Shown: positions 24,408 through 36,067 of the stretch, piece by piece
Layout: each line of letters starts with the position of its first letter
Position numbering within the stretch: the first letter of the stretch is position 1
From: Chrysomallon squamiferum
Taxonomy: Eukaryota; Mollusca; Gastropoda; Neomphalida; Peltospiridae
Reading direction: 5' to 3'
NCBI GenBank assembly: GCA_012295275.1
Contig: CM022679.1
Location: 310,001-374,000 of the forward strand
Length of the DNA: 64,000 bases
Program-made: the position numbers and the translations under genes
Notes under the pieces: model-generated
The model's database searches: none
What the model saw: the letters and a program-made list of their open reading frames with translations, nothing else
What the model was told of the DNA's origin: nothing

Positions 24408-27400
24408 AAAATAAAAAATAAAATAAAATCCACTACAATAAATGTTTTATGGATAATCTACATGTAAATAATATATAGAATAAATTTAATTAAAAAAAAA
24501 AATATATATATTTATATATTGTTAATATTATAAATTACAGAAATAGTACAATTTTATTACCTATGTAAATAAAATAAATATTAATAATATGAAGTAAAAA
24601 GAATGTGTTCTACTACAGGAGTGACGTCACAGGTGTTTAATAACTGTAACGTACTTTGTGCTGACGTGTACAGACCAGTGTGCGGCTCGGACGGACGAAC
24701 ATACAGTAACTTTTTATTCAAATGTTTTTTCATACATATACATACATACACACATATATATACATACATATACATACATACACATATATATACATACATA
24801 CACATACATACACATACGTACACATATACACATATATATACATACATATACATACACATACACATACATACATACACATATACAGACATACATATACATA
24901 CACATACACACACATACACATATACAGACATACATAGACATACATATACATACATACACATACACATATATACATACACATACATACACATACATATACA
25001 TACATACACATACGTACACAAACATACACATACATATACATACATAGACATACATACATACACATACACATATATACATATACATACACATGAATTCTTT
25101 TTTCCAAAACAATAAAATACGATACTGTTTTTTATTTGCTCACATTTCGTTCATTTTTATCAGTTAGAAATGTGTGTTTGGATGCACGTTCTTGTTTTTG
25201 ACAGGAATTCCCTATTTGTTTTAAATTTAGAGTGATTTTAGAAAGACATGTTTAAACCTACTTAAAATATTTAAAAGGTCTATGTAGATATGTATGTATC
25301 TACGCATGTATATGTATGTAAGTATGTATCTGTCTACCTTTCTACATAACACTTAAATTTTTTATTTATTGTAAGAAACCTTTACAAAAAATTTTAATGT
25401 AAAAGGAAACTCATAAAATTCTTTTTTCCTCGAAAGACTCGTATTTTGAAAACGATCTATTTCTCTTTCATTAATATATCGCTCATAACAGATTTGAAAA
25501 TTATTTTTCACGGCAGTTTTCGAAGGGTATATAATATTTTGTTTCTTGGGACAAACGTTAAAGAGATTGGCTGTTTGTAAACACGTGATATCAGTCTACG
25601 TGATGTGATTTAAATGTTGTGGACGGTTAAACAGTGGTTGTTTGTTAACAAGCAACGTCATATGATTTACACCTCAGGCAATCAGTGTGAGTTGGGTGTG
25701 GCCGCCTGCAGCGCAAGGAAGCACGGGAGAACTATCTATCTGGTACATGACGGTCGGTGCGGAAGTACAATACAGGCATCTGGCTGTAATCAGATTTGTG
25801 ATGAGGAAAGAGAACCAATTTGTGCTACAGATGGTAAAGTATATGGTACGTACGTTTTGAAAAAAATGTATATATGTTCTGAATAGAAAAAATGAATTTA
25901 TCTTTTTAATAATAAAATATATTCTAAATATGTATATATATGTATGTTACTTACAGCAGTCGTGTGTAGTACGTGTATGTTACTTACAGCAGTCGTGTGT
26001 AGTACGTGTATGTTACTTACAGCAGTCGTGTGTAGTACGTGTATGTTACTTACAGCAGTCGTGTGTAGTACGTGTATGTTACTTACAGCAGTCGTGTGTA
26101 GTACGTGTATGTTACTTACAGCAGTCGTGTGTAGTACGTGTATGTTACTTACAGCAGTCGTGTGTAGTACGTGTATGTTACTTACAGCATTCGTGTGTAG
26201 TACGTGTATGTTACAGCAGTCGTGTGTAGTACGTGTATGTTACTTACAGGAGTCGTGTGTAGTACGTGTATGTTACTTACAGCAGTCGTGTGTAGTATAT
26301 GTATGTTACAGCAGTCGTGTGTAGTACGTGTATGTTACAGCAGTCGTGTGTAGTACGTGTATATTACAGCAGTCGTGTGTAGTATATGTATGTTACAGCA
26401 GTCGTGTGTAGTACGTGTATGTTACTTACAGCAGTCGTGTGTAGTACGTGTATGTTACTCACAGCAGTCGTGTATAGTACGTGTATGTTACTCACAGCAG
26501 TCGTGTGTAGTACGTGTATGTTACAGCAGTCGTGTGTAGTACGTGTATGTTACTCACAGCAGTCGTGTATAGTACGTGTATGTTACAGCAGTCGTGTGTA
26601 GTACGTGTATGTTACAGCAGTCGTGTGTAGTATATGTATGTTACAGCAGTCGTGTGTAGTACGTGTATGTTACAGCAGTCGTGTGTAGTACGTGTATGTT
26701 ACTTACAGCAGTCGTGTGTAGTACGTGTATATTATTACAGCAGTCGTGTGTAGTACGTGTATGTTACAGCAGTCGTGTGTAGTACGTGTATATTACTTAC
26801 AGCAGTCGTGTGTAGTACGTGTATGTTACAGCAGTCGTGTGTAGTACGTGTATGTTACTTATAGCAGTCGTGTGTTGTACGTGTATGTTACAGCAGTCGT
26901 GTGTAGTACGTGTATGTTACTTACAGCAGTCGTGTGTTGTACGTGTATGTTACTTACAGCAGTCGTGTGTAGTACGTGTATGTTACAGCAGTCGTGTGTA
27001 GTACGTGTATGTTACAGCAGTCGTGTGTAGTACGTGTATGTTACTTACAACAGTCGTGTGTAGTACGTGTATGTTACTTACAGCAGTCGTGTGTAGTACG
27101 TGTATGTTACTTACAGCAGTCGTGTGTAGTACGTGTATGTTACAGCAGTCGTGTGTAGTACGTGTATGTTACTTACAGCAGTCGTGTGTAGTATATGTAT
27201 GTTACTTACAGCAGTCGTGTGTAGTACGTGTATGTTACAGCAGTCGTGTGTAGTACGTGTATGTTACAGCAGTCGTGTGTAGTACGTGTATGTTACAGCA
27301 GTCGTGTGTACGTACGTGTATGTTACAGCAGTCGTGTGTAGTACGTGTATGTTACAGCAGTCGTGTGTAGTACGTGTATGTTACTTACAGCAGTCGTGTG

Positions 27401-28902
27401 TAGTACGTGTATGTTACAGCAGTCGTGTGTAGTACGTGTATGTTACTTACGGCAGTCGTGTGTAGTACGTGTGTGTTACAGCGGTCGTGTGTAGTACGTG
27501 TGTTAGATGCAGTCAAAATATGTAGTATATGCCTGTTACATATAGTAATATATGTTTATTACATGCAGTAAAAGTGTGTAGTACATGTATATGTTACATA
27601 TAGTAGAGGTGTATAGTACATGTATATGTTACATATAGTAAATGTGCAGTATGTGCGTGTTACATATAGTAAAGGTGTATGTGTTACATACAGTAAAGGT
27701 GTATATTTTGTGTATATGTTAGATGTAATAATTCTGCAGTATGTATAAAATTTAAAGAGTATTGTATATATATGCTACGCAAAACTTTGTTCAGTTAATA
27801 GATAAAACAACTTTTCCTATTATTTATTTTCTCATATATTTTACAGCTTTTGTTTTAGCAGAGACTAGACTCGAGAGTTTAAAAAACAAATAAGTAATAA
27901 CATTTATAAACTTGATTTATAAACTGCAATGGACAGTCAAAATAACTTTTTGCAGCAAACAAATGTCGGTTCACTTTGGCGCAATGTGAACATGCAAGGA
28001 ATGGAACAACACTGGGTATTCTGATGTACGGAGACACCTGTCCACATCCACGAGAAGTTAGTAAATACTCTTACTACAGCCACAACAACATGTTACTATT
28101 ACAACCACAACTACGTTACTACTACAGCCACAACAACATGTTACTATTACAACCACAAGAACATGTTACTACCACAACCACAACTACAGGTTATTACTAC
28201 AACCACAACTATGTGTTATCACCCCAACAGTTTATCCGGCCTTTTATCCGGCAAGCTTGGGACTGGACTGACTCGAATTTGTCACTCTACTTCGTTCACT
28301 ATTTAGAGCTGCCAAGCTGCCTTTCTGTTGTTGTTGTTTTGTGTGATAAAACAAAATTACCATAAATTCGTATAAATAATAACAAAAAACAGGGTAAGTG
28401 TGTGCAGCAGTTGACCTAATGAAAATGACCATAAATTCGTATAAATAATAACAAAAAAGAAGGTAAGTGTGTGCAGCAGTTGACCTAATGAAAATGACCA
28501 TAAATTCGTATAAATAATAACAAAAAAGAAGGTAAGTGTGTACAGCACTTGACCTAATGAAAATGACCATAAATTCGTATAAATAATAACAAAAAAGAAG
28601 GTAAGTGTGTGCAGCAGTTGACCTAATGAAAATGATGCGAGACTCGCACACAAAGGCCAAACGGAGAACTTAAAAATAGCCATTACAGACCCCTTTCAAA
28701 ATTAACCAGTTTAAAAATAGCTAGTTTCTTTTTTCTTTCTTTCTTTCTCTTTTCTTCTTCTTCTTCTTTTCCCTATCTTTGTAAACAAATAGCTGGCTTT
28801 AAAAGCAGCCACTGCTGAAAATTGTAGGTTATTATATCATACTTTTATATCAGTTGTACTGGAATAACTACACTCTGCATTTTCACTGCTGACATTTTTT
28901 AC

Positions 28903-28949
<47 letters not shown>

Positions 28950-29233
28950 CAGCCTGACTGTGAGAAATATAAAGTGGACACTTCAGATCTCGCTCTCGAA
29001 ATCACTTCCGGCGGGAACATCATGATGCACTGTCCGCCCGGGCATCACTACGTGTGTGTATCTACAGGCGCCTCGTTTTCAAATGAATGTCAGCTCTGTC
29101 ATTTCATCAATGCTCAGTCAGGAAAACCAGGTTCGTTAACATTTAACTTTAAAAATAAACACTGAACCCAGATATGTACTATTATGCTTCATTTTTGTAG
29201 ATATTTAAATAATAATAATAATAACTTGCTTTA

Positions 29234-29319
<86 letters not shown>

Positions 29320-29514
29320 GCATTTTAAAATTAAGAAAACCCAAATAAAAACTAAATATTAATTTGAATCATATTTAATTAATTTTGTATTTATTTGTAT
29401 TTTATTTCACACACAGCACCACATATAACAATTTTATACGATGGAGTGTGCCACAGACCAGGGATGAACCGTCCGAAGATTCGTGAAGAACCTGCCGTCA
29501 CCTTCCATGTTTAA
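24207..29514 (+). CDS. Secreted multi-Kazal-domain protein (putative serine protease inhibitor)
   Basis: Six coding exons: 24207-24267, 24619-24705, 25678-25845, 27956-28056, 28953-29130 and 29417-29514. Phases match and the protein has 230 residues. A hydrophobic signal peptide (MFLWFCLSLLTG) follows a short basic lead; the in-frame ATG at 24234 is an alternative start and gives 221. Domain 1 fits the Kazal spacing C-x3-C-x7-C-x10-C-x6-C...C (CNVLCADVYRPVCGSDGRTY). Domain 2 (CNQICDEEREPICATDGKVY, ending GDTC) has the same spacing. A third, divergent Cys-rich region has CPPGHHYVCV, SNEC and YDGVC. In both typical domains an intron falls right after the conserved G-R/K-x-Y. The residue two after the second Cys, the usual P1 site, is Asp in domain 1 and Glu in domain 2. 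Inhibition of a protease is inferred from the family only. Confidence 0.9.
24358..24402. repeat. (CA)n microsatellite in Kazal gene intron 1
   Basis: About 22 perfect CA units, followed by an A-rich (AAAAT)n-like tract. Confidence 0.95.
24728..25095. repeat. (CATA/CACA)n low-complexity block in Kazal gene intron 2
   Basis: About 370 bases of imperfect cataca/cacata/tatata words starting 22 bases after the exon 2 donor. It stays open in several frames on both strands (His-Thr-Tyr or Met-Cys-Val-Tyr repeats) without coding meaning. Confidence 0.95.
25937..27530 (+). repeat. Large minisatellite in Kazal gene intron 3, unit with paired splice-like signals
   Basis: About 50 copies of a unit, cagtcgtgtgtagtacgtgt then atgttacttacag (33 bp), or the same without ctta (29 bp). 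Every unit has a 3'-splice-like (t)tacttacag or gttacag followed 12 bases later by a 5'-splice-like gtacgt. The array starts about 90 bases after the true exon 3 donor, which is itself gtacgt. The 33-bp units keep one frame open; 29-bp units shift it. Copies are over 90 percent alike until 27480, after which the repeat decays to a tagtaaaggtgtatgtgtta type (to about 27740). Confidence 0.95.
28057..28215 (+). repeat. Donor-proximal minisatellite in Kazal gene intron 4
   Basis: About five copies of a 31-36 bp unit of the type tactacagccacaacaaca followed by tgttactatt, beginning within 15 bases of the exon 4 donor (gttagt). The unit includes a tactacag acceptor-like word. Confidence 0.7.
28362..28645 (+). 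repeat. Minisatellite, about 71 bp, four copies, Kazal gene intron 4
   Basis: Almost identical copies containing accataaattcgtataaat, then aataacaaaaaagaa, then ggtaagtgtgtgcagcag and a ttgacctaatgaaaatg tail. Each carries a consensus-like donor ggtaagt and, a few bases later, a gtgcag acceptor-like word. Confidence 0.9.
28905..28947 (+). repeat. (TTA)n microsatellite forming the pyrimidine tract of Kazal exon 5
   Basis: About 14 TTA units end five bases before the exon 5 acceptor (ttaatcag|cctgac). The repeat therefore occupies the place of the polypyrimidine tract. Confidence 0.9.
29236..29320. repeat. (TTA)n microsatellite in Kazal gene intron 5
   Basis: About 28 uninterrupted TTA units in the last intron of the Kazal gene. 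Confidence 0.95.
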
Positions 29515-29720
29515 CTCAACCCGCTAGTAAACATTTGTTAGTAAACATTAACTTGTAATTTTTATTACAGGACATTTAAATACAAAAATGTAGTTTACTT
29601 CTTTGTAAACATTAACTTGTAATTTTTATTATAGGACATTTAAATACAAAAATGTAGTTTACTTCTTTGTAAACATTAACTTACAATTTTTGCTATAGGA
29701 CCTTTAATACCAAAATGCAG
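29515..29720. repeat. Minisatellite, about 63 bp, three copies after the Kazal gene stop
   Basis: Copies of gtaaacattaacttgtaatt, then tttattacaggacatttaaa, then tacaaaaatgtagtttactt. The first begins about 20 bases after the stop codon, in the 3' UTR. Confidence 0.85.
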
Positions 29721-29814
29721 TTTACTTGTTTATACAAAATATGCACATAATATACGTATGGGTATAAATCAGGTTTGTGTTTATGTATGATGTGTATATT
29801 TGAATACTTTATTT

Positions 29815-32293
29815 AACAGTAGAACTAAATGTTCTATCAGTAGAAATAGATCACAGTAGAACATAACTAAATACAAAATGTTTTAACAGTAGAAATAAAA
29901 TGTAGGAGTACATAAAACACAAATACTTTTTTTAACAGTGGAAATAAGACATAGGAGAACATAACTGAAATATAAATACTTTAACAGTAGAATAAAACGA
30001 GGTCTGGATAACCAGTCTTATCTCCTACAGTTGGCTTTTTCCACGTAAGTACTCAAAAATGTGTTTTCTGTTTTCGAAATGCAAGTTGACTTAACTATAA
30101 TATATGAATTTAATTTCAAAGGGCCATTTTGAAGAAATCTCGACTTTTGAGAGCCCGGTCTAAAGCCAGATTGTCTCTGACAAAGCTTATTTCATAAAAT
30201 ATTATACTATGTTCTCCAAATATTTAGTGTAATATTTTTCTTATCTAGTATATTTAGATTTATATGTGAAGCCAAAGTTGGTAAAAAAAATCATTTATTT
30301 GCGCTAGATATAAAAAAAAAAAAAAATTAAAAAAATCTTTGAAAATTCCTAACTTCACTTATACTTATACCTCAAACGTGTTTTTATACCGAATTAATCA
30401 GAGTCAAAAGATCTTTGACGATGATGAAATACGTTTAGTAGGGATAAATTAGAAAATCTGAAATGTTAAATTTTAGGAGGTTCATTTTGTTTTCTTTTAA
30501 CAAGTTGCAGTTTACTGTAACATCGAGTTAGTCTTAGTGCTAGCAAAGGCTATAATATTATAATAAGTACACTTTCCTCAAAGCACTTTACAGTGAGAGT
30601 ATATTAAGAACACATGGTTTGGTGATGAGAATATAAATGGAGTTGAAGCTGAATTTCACTTGGATAGGATTTAAGAAGTGATTTTGAATACGTGATTCTG
30701 AGAACCTGTTTCAATGTGTCAGTGGACTTTATGAAGCAAATATCACCAAAGAGGATATTGAATAAGAAAATTTAATTTGTACTGAGTGATCTATAATATT
30801 ATTTTTTAAGTATATAGTACGTACTAGTGTGTTTTGAACCAAATTCCAAACAACAAACTAAATGTTTCCTACTAACTAAACATATTTATTCTGTCATCAT
30901 TTCCAATATTTTTTCCAAAGCATAACCACAAAAATCAAATAAAAATAAATTCTACTGAACAATCACAAATGAGAAAGCTATTTTTAAATCACAACACCAG
31001 TTGAGAAAATGAAGTCACGTGACCGCACTATTTTCGCTTTTTCGTCCATCAAAAATAAAGTGCTCGAAATTTTTCAAATTTTGTGCTGAACGCCTCCAAA
31101 CAGTCTGTAACTAAGTGATATGTTAAAAAACTATAGTAAGAATATTAACCATGATGGAGGCACAGACGGTGTATATGTAACCGACTTCGATGTCATTTCA
31201 ACAGAGATTAAATCACTAAAATAGTAATTTTATGAGGGTCAGCTGACATGAAAAGAATGATCAGATTGATCACACCCAAGAACATTCAGAGACTTCAGGA
31301 CGTTCTGGTTGCACAGAATCGGCCTGATCAGTCGCTTTCTCTTATCGGAATGAACTGGCTTCAATGGCCACGAATTAACACGTCATTCGGCAGAAAACAC
31401 GATCTGATGACTCGTCTCTTGTGTACGGAGCATCGTCTTCTAGTTGCTTTAAGCTTCAGTCTTTCTGTTTTTTAAAAGATGAAATATTTCTCTCCCCGGT
31501 GATAATTTTTGAAAGGGGTCTGTTGTCCGAAAATAGACAAGAAACCTTATCGAAGTTTTTTCATCATGGTTTTGTATGGACAGATTTTTTTTATATAAAT
31601 GAAGCTATTTAAATGAAGCAAGCTCGTAGAGCTAGCGCTATGAGTGTCAAACTAGTATATGAATGACATTCGCGAACCACGTTCATAGAAATATAAAGAG
31701 ACGGCCGCTACTCCAAAGCAGTTCCGACTGATTTTAAACTCTTTTTCACAATACAAGTTAATATTCGTGCTATAAAAACAAAGATAAGACTTCAAACTAT
31801 CAGTTCTTGCGTTTTTTTTTTTTTTTATTCAGATAGGACCTTAAAAAGAAAATAAATCAAGTGTTGAAAGTCAAAATTAAGTCAGAACAATATGGCGGAT
31901 TAAACATAGAGGCTCTCTTAAGTGCCTAGTCCATAACATCACCATAAATTTAAAAATAAAATAAAATAAACTTGTCATCTCATAATTTGGTTAAAATCTC
32001 GTTAGTGGATTATTTGAAAGTCAGTCAGTGCTTTGAATAAAAATATTCTATGGCTTACAGTTTTCTAGTTAAGTGGGATGAAATTTAGGGAAATATTGTA
32101 ACAGCATGCTTGTTGCTTCTAGAGTTATGAAGTAAAACAGAAACGACCACTGTCATATAATATTTGGTTTCAGACAAATACGAAAAGACAGAACAGGTCA
32201 TTCAAAACATTTCCCCCTGGTTTTTATGTACTACTGTCATAAGAAAGATTACTTGCAATGTCATATGTATCCCTACATTCTAGTACGTACTAG

Positions 32294-32340
<47 letters not shown>

Positions 32341-32661
32341 TATTTTCCCCACGTTTTTATGAACTATTGTCATATGAGAGCTTCCTTGCAATGTTATATA
32401 TATATATATATATATAATATAGAATGACACATATGTACGTACGTATGTATATTTCATTGTTTTGAAATTGTACATTTTCCACACTGTGAAATTAACAAAG
32501 AACAAATAATAAGTCAACAAAAAACATGTTTATTAACAACAAAGTGTTTCATATATAAACTATATAGACGCTTCTAAAGCTGACCACTTGTAAGAAATAT
32601 GTATAGTAAATAACCAGTTTTAATCAAATCTGTATTCAGATTTATATAATAATAATAATAA

Positions 32662-32692
<31 letters not shown>

Positions 32693-34290
32693 AAGAAGAA
32701 GAAGAAGAAGAAGAAAAAGAAGAAGAAAAAAAAAGAAGAAGAAGAAGAGACAGGAGAAGAGATGTAGTAAAAGACAAAGACAAAGACGGACAAATACAAT
32801 TACTAGAACTAAAATAAAACATGTATGCATATTGCGCAGGAATATAATTCAGTGTATATCATAACGTAATTGGGATTCACTCATGACTTTTGTAAAAATG
32901 TCAAACAAAATATTTAACAAAACATCAACTAACACATCAGTGTTGTCTGTAATATTTATTAACATATCACTGTTTTCTCTGACGTTTATTAAAATTTCAG
33001 TTTTCTGCAACATTTATTAACATTTCAAAGTATTAACATTTGTAAAGCGCAGTAACATTCAGTGTTTCGTGTAACTTTGGTAACACTTCAGTGTTTTTGT
33101 AACGTTAGTAACACTTCAGTGTTTTTGTAACTTTAGTAACACTTCAGAGTTTCATGTGACAGTAGTAACACTTCAGGATTTCGAGTAACTGTTGTGTAAC
33201 TTCTGTTTATCTGTTAGGACATAACAAAGCAGACGGTGTGTCTTAGTGCTGTAAGACTACTATAATAAACAAATACTTACACACCTACTCTGAGTATATC
33301 ATTTCACTATTACGTGAATTGAGTATATGTCATATCACTATTACGTGAACTGAGCGTCATTTCACTATTACATGAATTGAGTTTGTATGTGTTTCATTAT
33401 TACGTGAATTGAGTGTGTCATTTCACTATTACATGGACTGAGTATGTATGTCATTTCACTATTATGTGAATTGAGAATGTATGTCGTTTTACCATTACGT
33501 GAATTGAGTATGTCTTTTCACTATTACGTGAATTGAGTATGTCGTTTCACTATTACGTGAATTGAGTGTCGTTTCACTATTACGTGAATTGAGTATGTGT
33601 CATTTCACTATCACGTGAATGTAGTATGCCATTTAACTATTATGTAAATGTAGTATGTATGTCATTTAACTATTATGTAACTATTACATTTTTTCCTCAA
33701 AACAATAATTTGTATAGAAGTGTGACTCTTAAAGGTCACCAATGTATCCCTATGAGATCTGCACTACAGGTGGCTGATTGTTGGCCTGATGGTATTGCCA
33801 GTCCTAATTAACTATCATTTTTTTCTGAAACTAGATTTCATTTCACTATTACATGAGTTTGATTTTACCATTATATGAATTGTCAATGTGAGTTGAATAT
33901 TATATAACTTCATTTTATTTCATTTTGAGTATATTTTTGAGAAGCTATTTTTCCTGGGGACTTTGCTATATGAGCAAACTGTATGTAATCCCAATTTCAG
34001 TGTTGACATTTCTGTTAAATGAGTTTTCCAAAGAAGTGAATTTAAGCAGGTAAAACAGAAAATAACTTCACAATATATAACTGATATCAGAAAGTAAGAT
34101 TATGTACAATACAAAATATATGCAACATTTATTAACTGATGTCAGGAACTGTACAAATCACAATATATTTCACATGAATTAAATATCAGTCTAGTTACTT
34201 TACAATATGCAGAAGATTTAATACATTCTAATGATAATAAAAAAAATTATAAACAATATATAACATTATCTGTACAATATTCTTGTAAGT
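29815..34290. other. Intergenic region with repeats, no gene recognised
   Basis: Contents: a repeat of about 55 bp around tagaaataaaatgtaggagaa (29815-30000); about 2.2 kb of moderately AT-rich unique DNA (30000-32250), possibly old transposon remnants; (CA)n at 32298-32338; (GAA)n at 32665-32755; a repeat of about 28 bp at 33050-33190; and the array at 33280-33640. A 75-codon frame at 31248-31475 has no recognisable domain. I could not support a gene here. Confidence 0.5.
33280..33640. repeat. Minisatellite, about 30 bp, with ttcac/gtgaa arms
   Basis: About 12 copies of catttcactattacgtgaat followed by tgagtatgt. Each unit has ttcac and gtgaa as an inverted pair around tattac. Most copies keep both arms; some change acgtga to acatga. 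Confidence 0.85.
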
Positions 34291-34605
34291 GTACAGTGTA
34301 TTGTAAATTTTATATTTGTATATAGTAAGTGTAGTATATTGTAAATTTAATATTTAAATATAGTAAGTGTAGTGTATTGTAAATTTTACATTTGAAGATA
34401 GCAAATTTTATATTTTAATGTAATAAGTGTAATGTATTGTAAATTTTATATTTGAATGTAATAAGTGTAGTGTATTGTAAATTTAACATTTGTATATAGT
34501 AAGTGTAGTGTATTGTAAATTTTACATCTGTATATAGTAAGTGTAGTGTAATGTAAATTTTACATTTATATATAGTAAGTGTAGTGTATTGTAAATTTAA
34601 CACTC
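34290..34605 (-). repeat. Stop-codon-anchored minisatellite at the PPxY gene 3' end
   Basis: About nine copies of a 38-bp unit. On the gene's strand it is tgttaaatttacaatacac then tacacttactatatacaaa. The first copy begins inside the coding exon: its tgttaa is the last Cys codon and the stop. Later copies have tgttaa, tgtaaa, tattaa or tataaa at that place. One copy is truncated (22 bp). Confidence 0.88.
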
Positions 34606-36067
34606 ATCAACTGTAGTTTGTGTTTCCTTGTATTCTGGGAGGGGTGCAGAGATGTCATCGTATTTTGGTGGTAGAATCATCACGTGGTGTATGTTGTTGT
34701 TGATGTTTTCAGCTTCAAGCAAACCTGTGGTTTGAACTGCATGTATGTTGTATGTGACAACAGAGTCGTATGCTGGGGGAGGGTCTGACACACCCACCTG
34801 TGTCAGTTGATCCTGTGATGGTGTGTATATTACTGAAAAAAACAAAAGTCAGTGTTAGTCTTTGTAAAACAATACAAGTATAATTTTTTTTAACCTGCAC
34901 TGGTATTTTGTAACATAAACAATACAAATATCATTTGTTACTTGAAGAGATGTTTTTATAACATCAACAATATAGGCATAATTTTTACCTGAACAGGTGT
35001 GAAAGCAGGCAGCAGGTGGGTGGTGAGGTTCTTCACCTCTACATTCTCGCCACTTCCGTGAAATGAACAACTTGCCGAGGATTATTGTTCCAACTATAAT
35101 TATCAGTCCACAAACTGAATAAAAAAAACAATAATAATAATAATTAAATAATGAACCACATTAAAAAGGCAACTTTATTATTACTGTTGAGAATAAGCAA
35201 CCATCCAGAGAAAACATGATCTAAAATCTACTCCACTAAACATGACACGGCAGTGGTAATACTGTTATTGTTGTAAAAGTAAAAATCATATTTACTGCCA
35301 CAGCTAATTAAATCATTGATTTAATTATATTTGAAACATGAACTAATTGTTTTATGTTTGAAATATTACCTCAATTTAAATTTTGAAATATTAACAATGT
35401 TGTATTAAGAAAATAACAGTTAATATCTGTATATTCATGCAGTGGCTGTTTTACTGAAGTTTTAATCATTCAGCCATTACCTCAAATTAGCAGCATTTGA
35501 AAAAGGTGAAAATTATTAAAGACGTTAACAGACAGACAGAGCAATAGTATGAATTAGGTGAAAATAACTGCCTGAAAAAGTTAAAAGGAATTATTAAATA
35601 AGATGGATGAAATTTTAAGAAGATGATAGTTATGTAATTGATAAATATTTGAATAAAAGATTAGCTATATATGAATAAGTTGGCAGCTAAATATTTGAGT
35701 AAGTTGATAGCTGAATATTTGAATAGACTGATAGCTGAATATTTGAATAGACTGATAGCTGAATATAAGAGCAGGCGAACAGCTGAACATAAAACACACC
35801 CATTCCCATGACACACAGCATTATGGTGGCAGAATATTTAAGCTGCACAGCCTCAGTGATGAAGATTCCTCCGAGGATGAACATGATGAAGCCGACACAA
35901 GCAGCACAGATAAAACCAATCACCATTTGACGCCAGAGTTTTGGTCCGCCAAGTTCAGAATGTTTTGACATGGCAAGCATCTGCTGCTGTTCCACATAGT
36001 GATGGAGAGGATGTTGCTGTGGCCTTGTTGTCACTGGTGATGACTCAATGATGTCTTCTTGAGTCAT
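34597..36067 (-). CDS. Two-pass membrane protein with C-terminal PPxY motifs
   Basis: Three coding exons: 36067-35800, 35114-34989 and 34832-34597. Phases match, giving 209 residues. Two hydrophobic segments (about 48-70 and 82-105) are separated by a short polar loop; the second is interrupted by intron 1. A basic, Cys-containing stretch follows (SRKWRECRGEE), then a soluble tail with PPAY (150-153), PPKY (186-189) and LPEY (196-199). PPxY motifs are ligands for WW domains, for example in NEDD4-type ubiquitin ligases. A role as a membrane adaptor or ligase target is inferred from these motifs. I do not recognise a named family. The next gene, in the opposite direction, encodes WBP2, another PPxY protein. 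The start is the ATG giving a hydrophilic N-terminus; upstream exons are not excluded. The 3' end lies in a minisatellite. Confidence 0.82.
35690..35795 (-). repeat. Donor-proximal minisatellite in PPxY gene intron 1
   Basis: Four or five copies of a 24-bp unit, tattcagctatcagtctattcaaa on the gene's strand when read as two halves, beginning about 12 bases after the exon 1 donor. Exon bases are not included. Confidence 0.75.

Noticed and set aside
24581-25115. Frames of 125-170 codons on both strands
   Set aside because: They run through the (CATA)n block. Only the first part (24619-24705) is a true exon.
25930-27253. Many frames encoding VVCSTCMLLTA repeats
   Set aside because: They are translations of the 33-bp minisatellite inside an intron. 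Frames break at every 29-bp unit, so no long repeat protein is supported.
27976-28365. 129-codon frame starting in Kazal exon 4
   Set aside because: Only the first 27 or so codons are exon; after 28056 it reads into the intronic tactacagccacaac array.
28670-28700. Shared cagacccctttcaaaatt with 31500-31520 (reverse complement)
   Set aside because: Match of about 15 bases only; not enough to claim a repeat family.
31248-31475. 75-codon frame (MKRMIRLITPKNIQRLQ...)
   Set aside because: No domain, splice context or neighbouring exon; may be a transposon remnant, but support is too weak.
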